From: Opitutia bacterium
GTDB taxonomy: Bacteria; Verrucomicrobiota; Verrucomicrobiia; Opitutales; Opitutaceae
DNA length: 64,000 nucleotides
Direction of reading: 5' to 3'
NCBI GenBank assembly: GCA_016187925.1
Contig: JACPIS010000042.1
Span: 1-64,000 of the forward strand
Part shown: in pieces, positions 54,629 through 64,000 of the stretch
How positions within the stretch are numbered: the first letter of the stretch is position 1
How the letters are laid out: the number at the start of each line of letters is the position of its first letter
Notes under the pieces: model-generated
Seen by the model: only the letters and a program-made list of their open reading frames with translations
What the model was told of the DNA's origin: nothing
Databases searched by the model: none
Translations under genes and position numbers: made by a program

Positions 54629-54793
54629 GCCCTCCAGTCCGTTGCGCTGATCGTTGGAGGGCTCGGCTCCCGCCGAGCCGTTTCGCTGGCCGGTGCGGAC
54701 GAACTCGCGGTCCTCGGCGGAGCGAGCGCAAATGTAGGGCGGGGTCGCTGACCCCGCCGCGAACGTCACCTGACCAGGTCAACCACGGCGGGG
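54629..54793. repeat. 165-bp repeat (family C), copy 2
   Basis: Second direct copy of 53397-53562, with roughly 95% identity by eye. It overlaps the end of the glycosyltransferase gene: codons for SPDPAVVDLVR and the stop at 54766 are read from the repeat's complement. Confidence 0.9.
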
Positions 54794-55998
54794 TCCGGCG
54801 AACCAGCCCTACAGTTTTCCAGCACGCGGGCGGCGATGTCGCGGGCGGCGGCGGGGCGGGCGAGGTTGCGGAGGTTCGCGCGCCATTGTTTCCAGACGGT
54901 GGCGCCGTGGGCGGAGGCGCGGTGGACGGCCTCGGCGAGCGCGGCGGGCGTCTCGGCGAGCGCGCCGGCGTTGTGGCGGCGGAGCAGCTCGTAATTGCCC
55001 TCCTCCTGGCCGGGCACGATCTGGTTCACCAGCATCGGGCAGAGGGCGTTGATCGACTCCTGCGTGGTGGCGCCGCCGGCTTTGCTGATGACGACGTGGT
55101 GCGTCATGAGCAGCTCGGGGATGCGGTCGGTCCAGCCGAGCACCTCGGCGTGCGCGGGCGCACCGCGGGCGAGGGACTGCAGTTCGCGTTGGAGCGCGGC
55201 GTCGCGGCCGGCGGTGAAGGTGATGGACCAGTTCTTCCAGAGCAGCAGGGTGCGGGCGGTCTCGAGCGCGCGGGCCCGGCCGGAGTTGATCATGTAGAGG
55301 ACGCGGAACGGTGACTGGCCGCCACGGGAAGAACCACCGCGCGGATCCACGAAGGAATCCGGCTGGATCGCCGCGACCTGCGGTTGCGGGTCGTGCGATG
55401 GCAAGCCAGCGGCTGGGTGGGGCGGTTGGAGATGCGCCGGTCGGTCGGCGAAGGCCAGCGCGACGGGGAAACCGGAAACATGCACGAGTTCGCGCGGCAC
55501 GCCGGCGGCGATGAGGTGCGCGGCGGAATCGTGGTCGGTGACGAACCAGCCGTCGGACGGCGCGCGATACCAGAGCGAGTTGATGGTGATGGCGTCGGTG
55601 ACGACCGTGAAATGCGGACAAGGCAAGCGGCCGCGGGCGCGCAGGTCCTGCAGCAGCCACGCATAGACCGGGTAGGTGGAGACGATGGCGGCGGGCCGCT
55701 TCTCCGCGATGAGCCGGGCGAGGCGCGCGCGGTGGCCGGCGAGCGATTTGAAGAGATACGGCAGGCTCGGCGAGCGGTCGAGCCAGCGGTAGAAGCCGCT
55801 CCAGACGGCCGGGGCGTGGTTGATGGTGCGCAGGTAGGCACGGCGCGAGAGCTGGTTGAAGCGCGGGGCGTGCAGCGCGAAGAGATCGATCAGCTCGGGC
55901 GTGACGCCCGGTTGCTCGGCGAAGGCGGCGTGGAGCGCGCGCGCGGCGCTGTTGTGCCCTTCGCCGTAGCCGGCGGTGAGAATGAGGACGCGGGTCAT
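54766..55998 (-). CDS. MGDG-synthase-like (GT28) glycosyltransferase
   Basis: A 410-aa enzyme of the diacylglycerol glycosyltransferase/MurG superfamily. The N-terminal acceptor domain has LILTAGYGEGHNSAARAL (residues 5-22), the pattern of monogalactosyl/monoglucosyl-diacylglycerol synthases. The donor half has ITFTAGRD, VLGWTDRIPELL, and SKAGGATTQESINA. A nonconserved insert (about 205-230) separates the halves. The last ~10 residues come from the 165-bp repeat, which replaced the native end. Glycolipid synthesis at the inner membrane is expected. No partner gene is adjacent. Confidence 0.85.
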   Translation of the reverse strand: MTRVLILTAGYGEGHNSAARALHAAFAEQPGVTPELIDLFALHAPRFNQLSRRAYLRTINHAPAVWSGFYRWLDRSPSLPYLFKSLAGHRARLARLIAEKRPAAIVSTYPVYAWLLQDLRARGRLPCPHFTVVTDAITINSLWYRAPSDGWFVTDHDSAAHLIAAGVPRELVHVSGFPVALAFADRPAHLQPPHPAAGLPSHDPQPQVAAIQPDSFVDPRGGSSRGGQSPFRVLYMINSGRARALETARTLLLWKNWSITFTAGRDAALQRELQSLARGAPAHAEVLGWTDRIPELLMTHHVVISKAGGATTQESINALCPMLVNQIVPGQEEGNYELLRRHNAGALAETPAALAEAVHRASAHGATVWKQWRANLRNLARPAAARDIAARVLENCRAGSPDPAVVDLVR

Positions 55999-56046
55999 GG
56001 GGAGAGTCGGTGAGCGGTAAGCAGTCAGCGGAGGGCGATGAGCGGA

Positions 56047-56250
56047 GAATCTTTCTCGTTCTCTTAATCATTCTCCTTCTCTCGGACCGGGAAGTTGCGA
56101 GTGGCGGCACGGGGCGGCGGGGTGGGAAGAATGATCAAGAGAAAGAGGAAAGAGAAAGAACTCCGAGGGGCGGGAAGCGGATGGGCGGATGTGGGAGGGG
56201 CTTTATGCCCCGACTCAACCGGCTGCGTCGGGACATAAAGCCCCTCCCAC
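56047..56250. repeat. CTCGTTCTCTTAATC tract plus family A palindrome
   Basis: AATCTTTCTCGTTCTCTTAA near 56048 repeats the motif at 9264, and a purine-rich complement (AATGATCAAGAGAAAGAGGA) follows at about 56132. A complete family A hairpin, GTGGGAGGGGCTTTATGCCC at 56191 facing its complement ending at 56250, comes next. These fill the 316-bp gap 55999-56314. Confidence 0.8.
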
Positions 56251-56314
56251 TGGGGAAGCGCGCGAGAAGGTCGGCGGGCGCAGACCGCCGCTACAGGACG
56301 GAGGGCGGTACCAG

Positions 56315-57145
56315 TCATGGGGCGACGGCGGCGAGCAGGGCGGACGGGAGCGGCTCCTCGTGTTCCTCGGCGGGCGCGGTGGCGGGCATGGGGAACTGCG
56401 CGGCGAACCGCTTGAAGTCGATGACCTCGAAGCGGCCGTCGTGGTGCTCGACGATGGCGGTGAGCGACTCGACCCAGTCGCCGGAGTTGAGGTAGTGGAT
56501 GCCGTCGATCTGCTTGTCGGCGGCGGTGTGGATGTGGCCGCAGATGACGCCGACGCAGCCGCGGTCGCGGGCGAGGGCGGCGACCTGCTCCTCGAACTTG
56601 CCGACGAAGCTGACGGCCTGCTTGACGCGCGCCTTGATGGCGGCGCTGAGCGAGAAGTATTCCTTGCCGCGCAGGCGGCGGAACCAGTTGTAGGTGCGGT
56701 TGAGCCGGAGCAGGAGCGCGTAGCCCATGTCGCCGAGGTGGGCGAGGAAGACCATGTTCTTCACCACGCCGTCGAACACGTCGCCGTGCAGCACGAGGTA
56801 GCGGCCGCGCGCGGTCTCGAGCACGTGGTCCTCCACCAGCTGGAGCCGGTCGAACTGCATGGGCAGCAGGCGCGCGAGGAAATCGTCGTGGTTGCCGCGC
56901 AGGTAGACGACGTCGGTGTCCTTCTTTTGCACGAGGGTGAGGACGCGGCGGACGAAGCGCGTGTGGGCCTTGGTCCACTGGCCGTCGCGGCGGAGGCGCC
57001 AGCCGTCGATGATGTCGCCGTTGAGGATGAGGCGCTCGCAACGCACGTGCTTGAGGAAGTGCGTGGCCTCGTCGGCCTTGCTGTGCGGCGTGCCGAGGTG
57101 GACGTCGGAGAGGATGGCGGTGCGGACGGAGAGGACCGGCTTCAT
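56315..57145 (-). CDS. UDP-2,3-diacylglucosamine diphosphatase-like metallophosphoesterase
   Basis: A 276-aa calcineurin-like phosphoesterase resembling LpxH/LpxH2. Metal-site motifs in order: SDVHLGTP (residues 14-21), GDIIDGW near 44, GNHDD near 85, HGDVFDG near 120, and CGHIHTA near 205. This pattern with a WRLRRDGQW cap segment is characteristic. A lipid A biosynthetic role (hydrolysis of UDP-diacylglucosamine to lipid X) is likely, matching waaA at 51455. The start ATG at 57145 excludes an upstream frame that is only a CTCAACTCTCAACCC-type simple repeat. Confidence 0.85.
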   Translation of the reverse strand: MKPVLSVRTAILSDVHLGTPHSKADEATHFLKHVRCERLILNGDIIDGWRLRRDGQWTKAHTRFVRRVLTLVQKKDTDVVYLRGNHDDFLARLLPMQFDRLQLVEDHVLETARGRYLVLHGDVFDGVVKNMVFLAHLGDMGYALLLRLNRTYNWFRRLRGKEYFSLSAAIKARVKQAVSFVGKFEEQVAALARDRGCVGVICGHIHTAADKQIDGIHYLNSGDWVESLTAIVEHHDGRFEVIDFKRFAAQFPMPATAPAEEHEEPLPSALLAAVAP

Positions 57146-57206
57146 CGGTGAGTTGAGTGTTGAGGGTTGAGAGTTGAGAGATCGGCGTGTCCGGCAGGCC
57201 GGGTTT

Positions 57207-57287
57207 GTCATTCTGAGCGGAGCGAAGAATCCAGAATGACTGACGGAGCGGTCGCGCTGCTGGATCCTTCGCTGCGCTCAGGATGAC
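57207..57287. repeat. GTCATTCTGAGCGGAGCGAA palindrome overlapping a gene end
   Basis: Arms GTCATTCTGAGCGGAGCGAA (57207) and TTCGCTGCGCTCAGGATGAC (to 57287) are complementary with a few mismatches. It is a member of the family at 17859 and 22216. It encodes the final ~27 residues of the glycosyltransferase gene. Confidence 0.85.
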
Positions 57288-58467
57288 CGGTGCGCGTGCG
57301 GGTTGAGAGATCGGCGCGCTCCGTGCGGAACTCGGTGGCGGCCTCGGCGAGGTCGGCGGCGAAGCGGTCGATGATCGCGTCCCACGAGAGCGCGGCGACG
57401 GAGGCCGGGGCGGCGTTGCGCAGCCGGTTGCGCTGGACGGTGTCGAGTGCGAGCCGCTCGGCGTTGGCCAGCCAGGCGGCCTCGTCGGCGGGTGGAGCCA
57501 CGAGACCGTTCTCGCCGTGGCGGATGAACTCGTGCGCGGCGGCGTAGTCGAAGGCGCTGACGGCCAGGCCGCTGGCGAGCGCCTCGGTGATGACGTTACC
57601 GAAGGTCTCGGTGACGCTCGCGTGCAGGTAAAGGTCGCCCGAGGCGTAGTGGCGGGCGAGATTGGCGCCGGTGTAGAAGCCGGTGAAGACGGCGTCGGGC
57701 CGCGCGCGCTGGTATTGGGCGAGCAGCGGACCGTCGCCGACGAGCACGAGCCGCGCGCGGGGCGCGATGGCCTTGATGCGGTCGAAGGCGCGGAAGAGCA
57801 GCGGATAATTTTTCTCCGCGGCCACGCGGCCGACGTGGAGCACGACGGGGTCGCCGGGCGCCGCGCCCCAGGAGGCGCGGAGGGCGTCGTCGCGCCGGGC
57901 CGGGTTGAACAGCTGGGGGTCGACGCCGCGCGAGAGCAGCCGGAGGTTGGCGTAGCCCCCGGTCTCGAGCCGCGCGAGCAGGTCGCGCGTCGGGGCGAAG
58001 GTGCGGAGCGTGCGGTTGTGCACGCGGCGCAGCCACGCGGCGACGATGGGCTGCATCCAGCCGATGCGGTAGTCGCGCGTGTATTGGTCGAAGTTGGTGT
58101 GGAAGCTCGAGGTGACCGGGATGCCGAGCCGGCGCGCGGCGGTGATGGCCGAGGCGCCGAGCGGACCCTCGGTGGCGACGTGGACGAGATCGGGCCGGTT
58201 GAGCGACCAGAGCTGGCGGAGGCGGCGGCCCGCGGGGAAACCGACGCGGAGCTGCGGGTAGCCGGGGAGGGGGAAGCCCGGCAGGCGGACCTGGCGGCAG
58301 GCGAGGCGCTGCGTGACGGAGAAGCGCGGGGACTCGTGCCGCTGCCGCGGGCGGACGACGGTGAGGCGGTGGCCGCGTTGGGCGAGGCCGTCCACGAGGC
58401 GGCCGAGCGTCATGGCGACGCCGTTGATTTCGGGGGCGTAGGTTTCGGTGATGAGCGCGAGATGCAA
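57208..58467 (-). CDS. GT4-family glycosyltransferase
   Basis: About 419 aa, with the two-domain GT-B fold. The N-terminal part has ITETYAPEINGVAMTLGRLV and the acceptor region EGPLGASAITAARRLGIPVT. The C-terminal donor part has GVDPQLFNP, VVLHVGRVAAEKNYPLLFRA and the EX7E motif in VTETFGNVITEALASGLAV. It resembles bacterial alpha-mannosyl/glucosyl-lipid transferases (MgtA-like). The start is uncertain: a TTG at 58467 fits the family N-terminus. The tail HPERSEGSSSATAPSVILDS is translated from the palindromic repeat 57207-57287, so the native stop was lost. Confidence 0.82.
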   Translation of the reverse strand: MHLALITETYAPEINGVAMTLGRLVDGLAQRGHRLTVVRPRQRHESPRFSVTQRLACRQVRLPGFPLPGYPQLRVGFPAGRRLRQLWSLNRPDLVHVATEGPLGASAITAARRLGIPVTSSFHTNFDQYTRDYRIGWMQPIVAAWLRRVHNRTLRTFAPTRDLLARLETGGYANLRLLSRGVDPQLFNPARRDDALRASWGAAPGDPVVLHVGRVAAEKNYPLLFRAFDRIKAIAPRARLVLVGDGPLLAQYQRARPDAVFTGFYTGANLARHYASGDLYLHASVTETFGNVITEALASGLAVSAFDYAAAHEFIRHGENGLVAPPADEAAWLANAERLALDTVQRNRLRNAAPASVAALSWDAIIDRFAADLAEAATEFRTERADLSTRTRTGHPERSEGSSSATAPSVILDSSLRSE

Positions 58468-58687
58468 GATGAGGCGGCGAGGGCGGTGGTCGGGAGACCG
58501 GCCGCCGCGCCGGTTGCGCGCAGGATGCCCGCGGCATGTGTCGGCTCCGCGACGGCCGTGTGACGATTCAGTGAATCGCGCCGCGGAGCGTGGCGGTGCG
58601 GACGGCTTGCGTAACAATCACGTGACGGCGCCGGTTCCCGCTGGTGCGCGGGCCGGGAGGCCGGTAGCGCTTCAGCCGCACACACCC

Positions 58688-60844
<2,157 letters not shown>

Positions 60845-60911
60845 GCCGGACCCGGCCGGCGCGTGCCGTGCTGGCGTTTTCCCGCGAACCCTGCATTTCA
60901 TTTTTCAATCC

Positions 60912-61583
60912 ATGCCTTCGGACGGACGACTCATCGCCATCGGCGACATCCACGGTTGCCACAAGGAATTCGAGGACCTCCTCGACAAGCTCGACCTGCG
61001 CAAGGACGACCGCGTCGTTCTGCTCGGCGACCTCGTGAACCGCGGGCCCGACAGTTACAAGGTCGTGCAGCTCGCGCGCGAGCACGCGACGGCGTCGCTG
61101 CTCGGCAACCACGAGCTGCGCCTCATCAATTACCGCAAGACCGACGACCCGAGCCATCTCAAGAAATACGATTACGACACGCTGAAACAGTTGAACGGAA
61201 AATGCTGGGACTACCTCGAGGCGATGCCGTTGACTTACGAGGACAGGGAGCTGGGCGTCGTGTTCGTGCACGGCGGGTTTCTGCCCGGCAAGCCGTGGGC
61301 GAGGCAGCCGGCGCGCGTCGTCACGCGCATCCAGGTGGTCGACAAGGACGGCGAGCCACGCAAGCGCTCCGAGGCGCCCGGCGCGCCGCATTGGTCGGAG
61401 ATATGGAAGGGGCCGCCGTTCGTGGTCTATGGTCACACGCCGCGCGCGGCGGTGGCGGAGACGGTGTGGACCCGGGGCATCGACACCGGCTGCGTGCTCG
61501 GTGGCGTGCTCACGGCCTACGTCCTGCCCGAGGGCAAAATCGTGCAGGTGAAGGCCCGCGAAAAATACTACAGCAACGCCTGA
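60912..61583 (+). CDS. Serine/threonine phosphatase or ApaH/PrpE-like phosphoesterase
   Basis: A 223-aa metallophosphoesterase with the phosphoprotein-phosphatase pattern: GDIHG (residues 11-15), GDLVNRGPDS near 39, GNHELRLIN near 64, VFVHGG near 116 and YGHTPRAAV near 176. These match bacterial PrpE/PrpA and ApaH relatives; substrate (phosphoprotein or Ap4A) is not decidable. It is downstream of ppk1 in the same direction, so it may be co-expressed with polyphosphate metabolism. Length and all metal ligands are intact. Confidence 0.88.
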   Translation: MPSDGRLIAIGDIHGCHKEFEDLLDKLDLRKDDRVVLLGDLVNRGPDSYKVVQLAREHATASLLGNHELRLINYRKTDDPSHLKKYDYDTLKQLNGKCWDYLEAMPLTYEDRELGVVFVHGGFLPGKPWARQPARVVTRIQVVDKDGEPRKRSEAPGAPHWSEIWKGPPFVVYGHTPRAAVAETVWTRGIDTGCVLGGVLTAYVLPEGKIVQVKAREKYYSNA

Positions 61584-61746
61584 AACGGCCGGGCGGGCCG
61601 ATTATATTTTTGCCCGGCGGCGACGGCGCAGCCCTAAGCGCATGGTGGCGTGCGGGAAGCCGGGTTCGGCGAGATTAGCAATTTCTCGACGAAAATTGGG
61701 GTTGCACCTGCCGGGGGGCGCTTTTTAACGGAAAGCTTTTATATCC

Positions 61747-64000
61747 ATGCAATCCCACGGACCGAAGAGGATCTACACTCCTCAATCGCTCGAGTTCTGG
61801 TTTGATCGGCTGGAGGCTGATTGGGAGGGACAGTTCGACCCTCAGCAGGTCGAGCGGGGGCATGAGATGTATCGCAACAGCGAGATTCGCGAAATCGAGC
61901 TGGGGGCCAAGGACGCCATCATCCACCGCAAGGTCGAGAAGAAGGAGGAGTACGCCGTCATCGAGTGGGAGGGCGAGTCCATCCGCGTGCGCTCCTCGTC
62001 CACCGATACACTGTTGGCGAACGCCATCGCCGTGGCCGGCCTGCACGAGATCGAGGAGCTGGTGTGCGATGAGATGACTTCCAAGCTGCCCGCCGGCGCC
62101 AGCCTGCCGCCGATGCCGGCCAAGAAGTCCGCCGATGGGGCGGCCAACGGCAACGGCGCCAAGGCCGACGGCCCGACGCGCGACCTGTTGCTCAGTTTCA
62201 CCGCGACGGCGGAGGGGCTCGTGTTCCTCGCCTACTGGAAGCAGGGCAAGAACCGCGTCCCCGCGCTCGGCAACACCACCGTCCACCCGTCCGCCACGGA
62301 GCGCGCCAAGCTCATCGCGCTGGCCAGCTACGCGCGCAAGGCCCACTTCCGCTACAACCAGACGACGCACGCCTACGGCATGGAGTCGCTGGCCGACATC
62401 CCCGGTTTCCTGCGCGACGTGCTGCCGCACTGGAAAAAGCAGTTTGCCATCGAGCTCGACGGCAAGGTCGACGCCCTCAAGCACGGTGCGCGCACCATCG
62501 AGGTCGAGGCCGTGGCCGAGCGCCGCGGCGGCGCGAACGGCGGCGGCGACGGCGCCGGGCTGAACCTGCGCTGGATTTTCCGCGCGGGCGAAAAACTCCT
62601 CACCGACGAGCAGGCCGCCGCGCTCCTCAAGCACGGCCGCACGCCGGTGCTCATGCCCGACCTCGGCATCCTCACGATGGAGCCCGAGAAGTGGGAGAGC
62701 CTCAACCAGTGGCGCCGCAACCTCGAGGAGACGCAGGGCGCCGACGGCGCGCTGCCGCCCTACCTGATTTTTTCCCTGTTCAACGACCACCGCATCAAGG
62801 TCACGCTCGGCGCGGAGATCGAGGCGTGGCGCCAGAAGGTGCTCACGCCGCCGGAGACGCCGCCCGAGCTGCCGGACTATCTCCGCCAATACCAGCGCCG
62901 CGGCGTCGAGTGGATGCATCATCTCGGCGAGACCGGCTGCCACGGCCTGCTGGCCGACGAGATGGGCCTCGGCAAGACGGCGCAGGTCATCGCGCTGCTG
63001 AAGACCCGCCCGCTCGCGAAGCTGCGGCACGTCGTCGTCTGCCCGGCGAGCGTCGTGCCCGTGTGGCGCGAGGAGATCGCGCGCTTCTTCCCGGAGGCGA
63101 AGGTCGACACGCTGAAGTCCGGCAACGATTTCACGACAAACAAGGCCCCCGTCATCTGGCTCGCCAGCTACACGCAGCTGCGCAAGCACCGCGCGCTGCT
63201 CGACACCACGGAGTTCGGCTATGCGGTGCTCGACGAGGGCCAGTTTATCAAGAACCCCGACGCCAAGGTCACGCAGGCGTGCTTCGCGCTGAAGGCGAAG
63301 CACCGGCTCGTGCTCACCGGCACGCCGCTGGAGAACCGCCAGCTCGATCTGTGGTCCATCTTCCGCTACCTGCTGCCCGGGCTGCTCGGCTCGCGCACGG
63401 CCTTCGAGTCGGCGCTGGTGCAGGACCGCGAGGGCACGATGAAGCGCCTGCGCACGCAGCTCACGCCGTTCACGCTCCGCCGCACCAAGAACGAGGTCGC
63501 CACCGAGCTGCCGCCCAAGGTCGAGATGGATCTGCTCTGCCCGCTCACCGACGTGCAGCGCGCCGAGTACGCGCGCATCTGCACCGAGGGCCTGGCGCGG
63601 TTGGGCGAGGACATCGGCCTCGCGCTCAAGGAAAAATCCTTCGGCTTCCTCGCGCTGCTCACCCGCCTGCGGCAGGTGTGCTGCGACCCGGACCTGCTGC
63701 CGTGGCTCAACTCGCCGTTGCACGACAGCGGCAAGCTGCAGCTGCTCGTCGAGAAACTCGCCGAGGTCGTGGGCAGCGGCCACAAGGTCGTCATCTTCTC
63801 GCAATTCGTCACGCTGCTCGACCGCGTGCGCAACGCCCTGCAGACGCACTACCCGGACCTGCCGCGCTACGAGATCACGGGCATGACGATCGACCGGCAG
63901 AAGCCCGTGCGGGATTTCCAGACCGCGCCCGGTGCCGCCGCCATGCTCGTGAGCCTGAAGGCCGCCGGCACGGGCATCACGCTGCACGCGGCGGATTACG
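61747..64000 (+). CDS. SNF2-family DNA-dependent ATPase/helicase (right-truncated by window)
   Basis: 751 codons are visible and the gene continues past the edge. The N-terminal region (1-380) is not a named domain to me; it includes an Ala/Gly-rich linker (about 118-140). The SNF2 core follows: ADEMGLGKTAQVIALL (near 403), CPASVVPVWREE, LDEGQFIKN (near 496, the DEGQ variant of DEAH), LTGTPLENRQLDLWSIFRYL, LLTRLRQVCCDP, VIFSQFVTLLDRVRNAL, and SLKAAGTGITL. This is the bacterial RapA/HepA-like chromatin-remodeller class. The ATG at 61747 follows GGAAAG. A long minus-strand frame over it is not a gene. Confidence 0.93.
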   Translation, partial: MQSHGPKRIYTPQSLEFWFDRLEADWEGQFDPQQVERGHEMYRNSEIREIELGAKDAIIHRKVEKKEEYAVIEWEGESIRVRSSSTDTLLANAIAVAGLHEIEELVCDEMTSKLPAGASLPPMPAKKSADGAANGNGAKADGPTRDLLLSFTATAEGLVFLAYWKQGKNRVPALGNTTVHPSATERAKLIALASYARKAHFRYNQTTHAYGMESLADIPGFLRDVLPHWKKQFAIELDGKVDALKHGARTIEVEAVAERRGGANGGGDGAGLNLRWIFRAGEKLLTDEQAAALLKHGRTPVLMPDLGILTMEPEKWESLNQWRRNLEETQGADGALPPYLIFSLFNDHRIKVTLGAEIEAWRQKVLTPPETPPELPDYLRQYQRRGVEWMHHLGETGCHGLLADEMGLGKTAQVIALLKTRPLAKLRHVVVCPASVVPVWREEIARFFPEAKVDTLKSGNDFTTNKAPVIWLASYTQLRKHRALLDTTEFGYAVLDEGQFIKNPDAKVTQACFALKAKHRLVLTGTPLENRQLDLWSIFRYLLPGLLGSRTAFESALVQDREGTMKRLRTQLTPFTLRRTKNEVATELPPKVEMDLLCPLTDVQRAEYARICTEGLARLGEDIGLALKEKSFGFLALLTRLRQVCCDPDLLPWLNSPLHDSGKLQLLVEKLAEVVGSGHKVVIFSQFVTLLDRVRNALQTHYPDLPRYEITGMTIDRQKPVRDFQTAPGAAAMLVSLKAAGTGITLHAADY

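Noticed and set aside
61675-63987. 770-codon open frame on the minus strand
   Set aside because: It is antisense to the SNF2 gene, which has all helicase motifs and continues beyond the window.

Overview
The window is GC-rich, densely coded bacterial DNA. The gene set (DUF502 protein, phoH-ybeY pair, Kdo transferase and LpxH-like phosphatase implying a Gram-negative envelope, a bacterial serpin, a deoxyhypusine-synthase-like protein, LytTR two-component pair, many intergenic palindromes) suggests a member of the Verrucomicrobiota, probably near Opitutaceae. That placement is inference: there is no rRNA here, and the only RNA gene seen is tRNA-Gly(GCC).

Layout. 0-5 kb: DEAD-box RNA helicase, HNH endonuclease, MscS-type channel. 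5-8.4 kb (minus): cupin protein, GAF histidine kinase, four-helix-bundle protein, double-ACT protein. 8.4-10.3 kb: tRNA-Gly with promoter and terminator, a left-handed beta-helix transferase, trpS. 10.3-16.4 kb is an accessory stretch: a DUF433/DUF5615 toxin-antitoxin-like pair, a decayed copy of the trpS 3' end, two AT-richer unknown genes, a decayed copy of the 5' end of an lldD-type oxidase, an unknown gene plus a serpin, then the intact lldD-type oxidase. 17-21 kb: LytTR regulator and kinase, then small membrane and stress-type proteins. 21-25.9 kb (minus): PlsC-like acyltransferase, cmk, aroA, tyrA and an EVE protein. 25.9-35 kb: a polytopic membrane protein with an overlapping micro-ORF, PIN-TRAM protein, a YtrA-type regulator with an ABC exporter, and a nuclease-helicase fusion. 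35-41.4 kb (minus): tetR-tolC-adaptor-RND efflux operon with matching operator-like palindromes. 41.4-45.5 kb (minus): HIT, phoH, ybeY, DUF502, recO and AAC(6')-like acetyltransferase. 45.6-64 kb: hydrolase, DUF2238, M16 protease, deoxyhypusine-synthase-like protein, waaA, an islet with an IS110 relic and a lipoprotein, two glycosyltransferases and an LpxH-like phosphatase, ppk1, a PrpE/ApaH-like phosphatase, and a SNF2 helicase that runs off the right edge.

The most striking feature of the window is its load of short palindromic repeat families, at least eight, in nearly every large intergenic gap. Several have entered genes: a 112-bp palindromic composite lies in frame inside the lldD-type oxidase, a repeat half-unit and a simple repeat lie in frame inside the helicase, repeats supply the C-termini of two glycosyltransferases, and one overlaps the cmk start codon. 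Diverged end-copies of trpS and lldD, and a 31-bp direct repeat around a membrane gene, mark places where DNA has been inserted.
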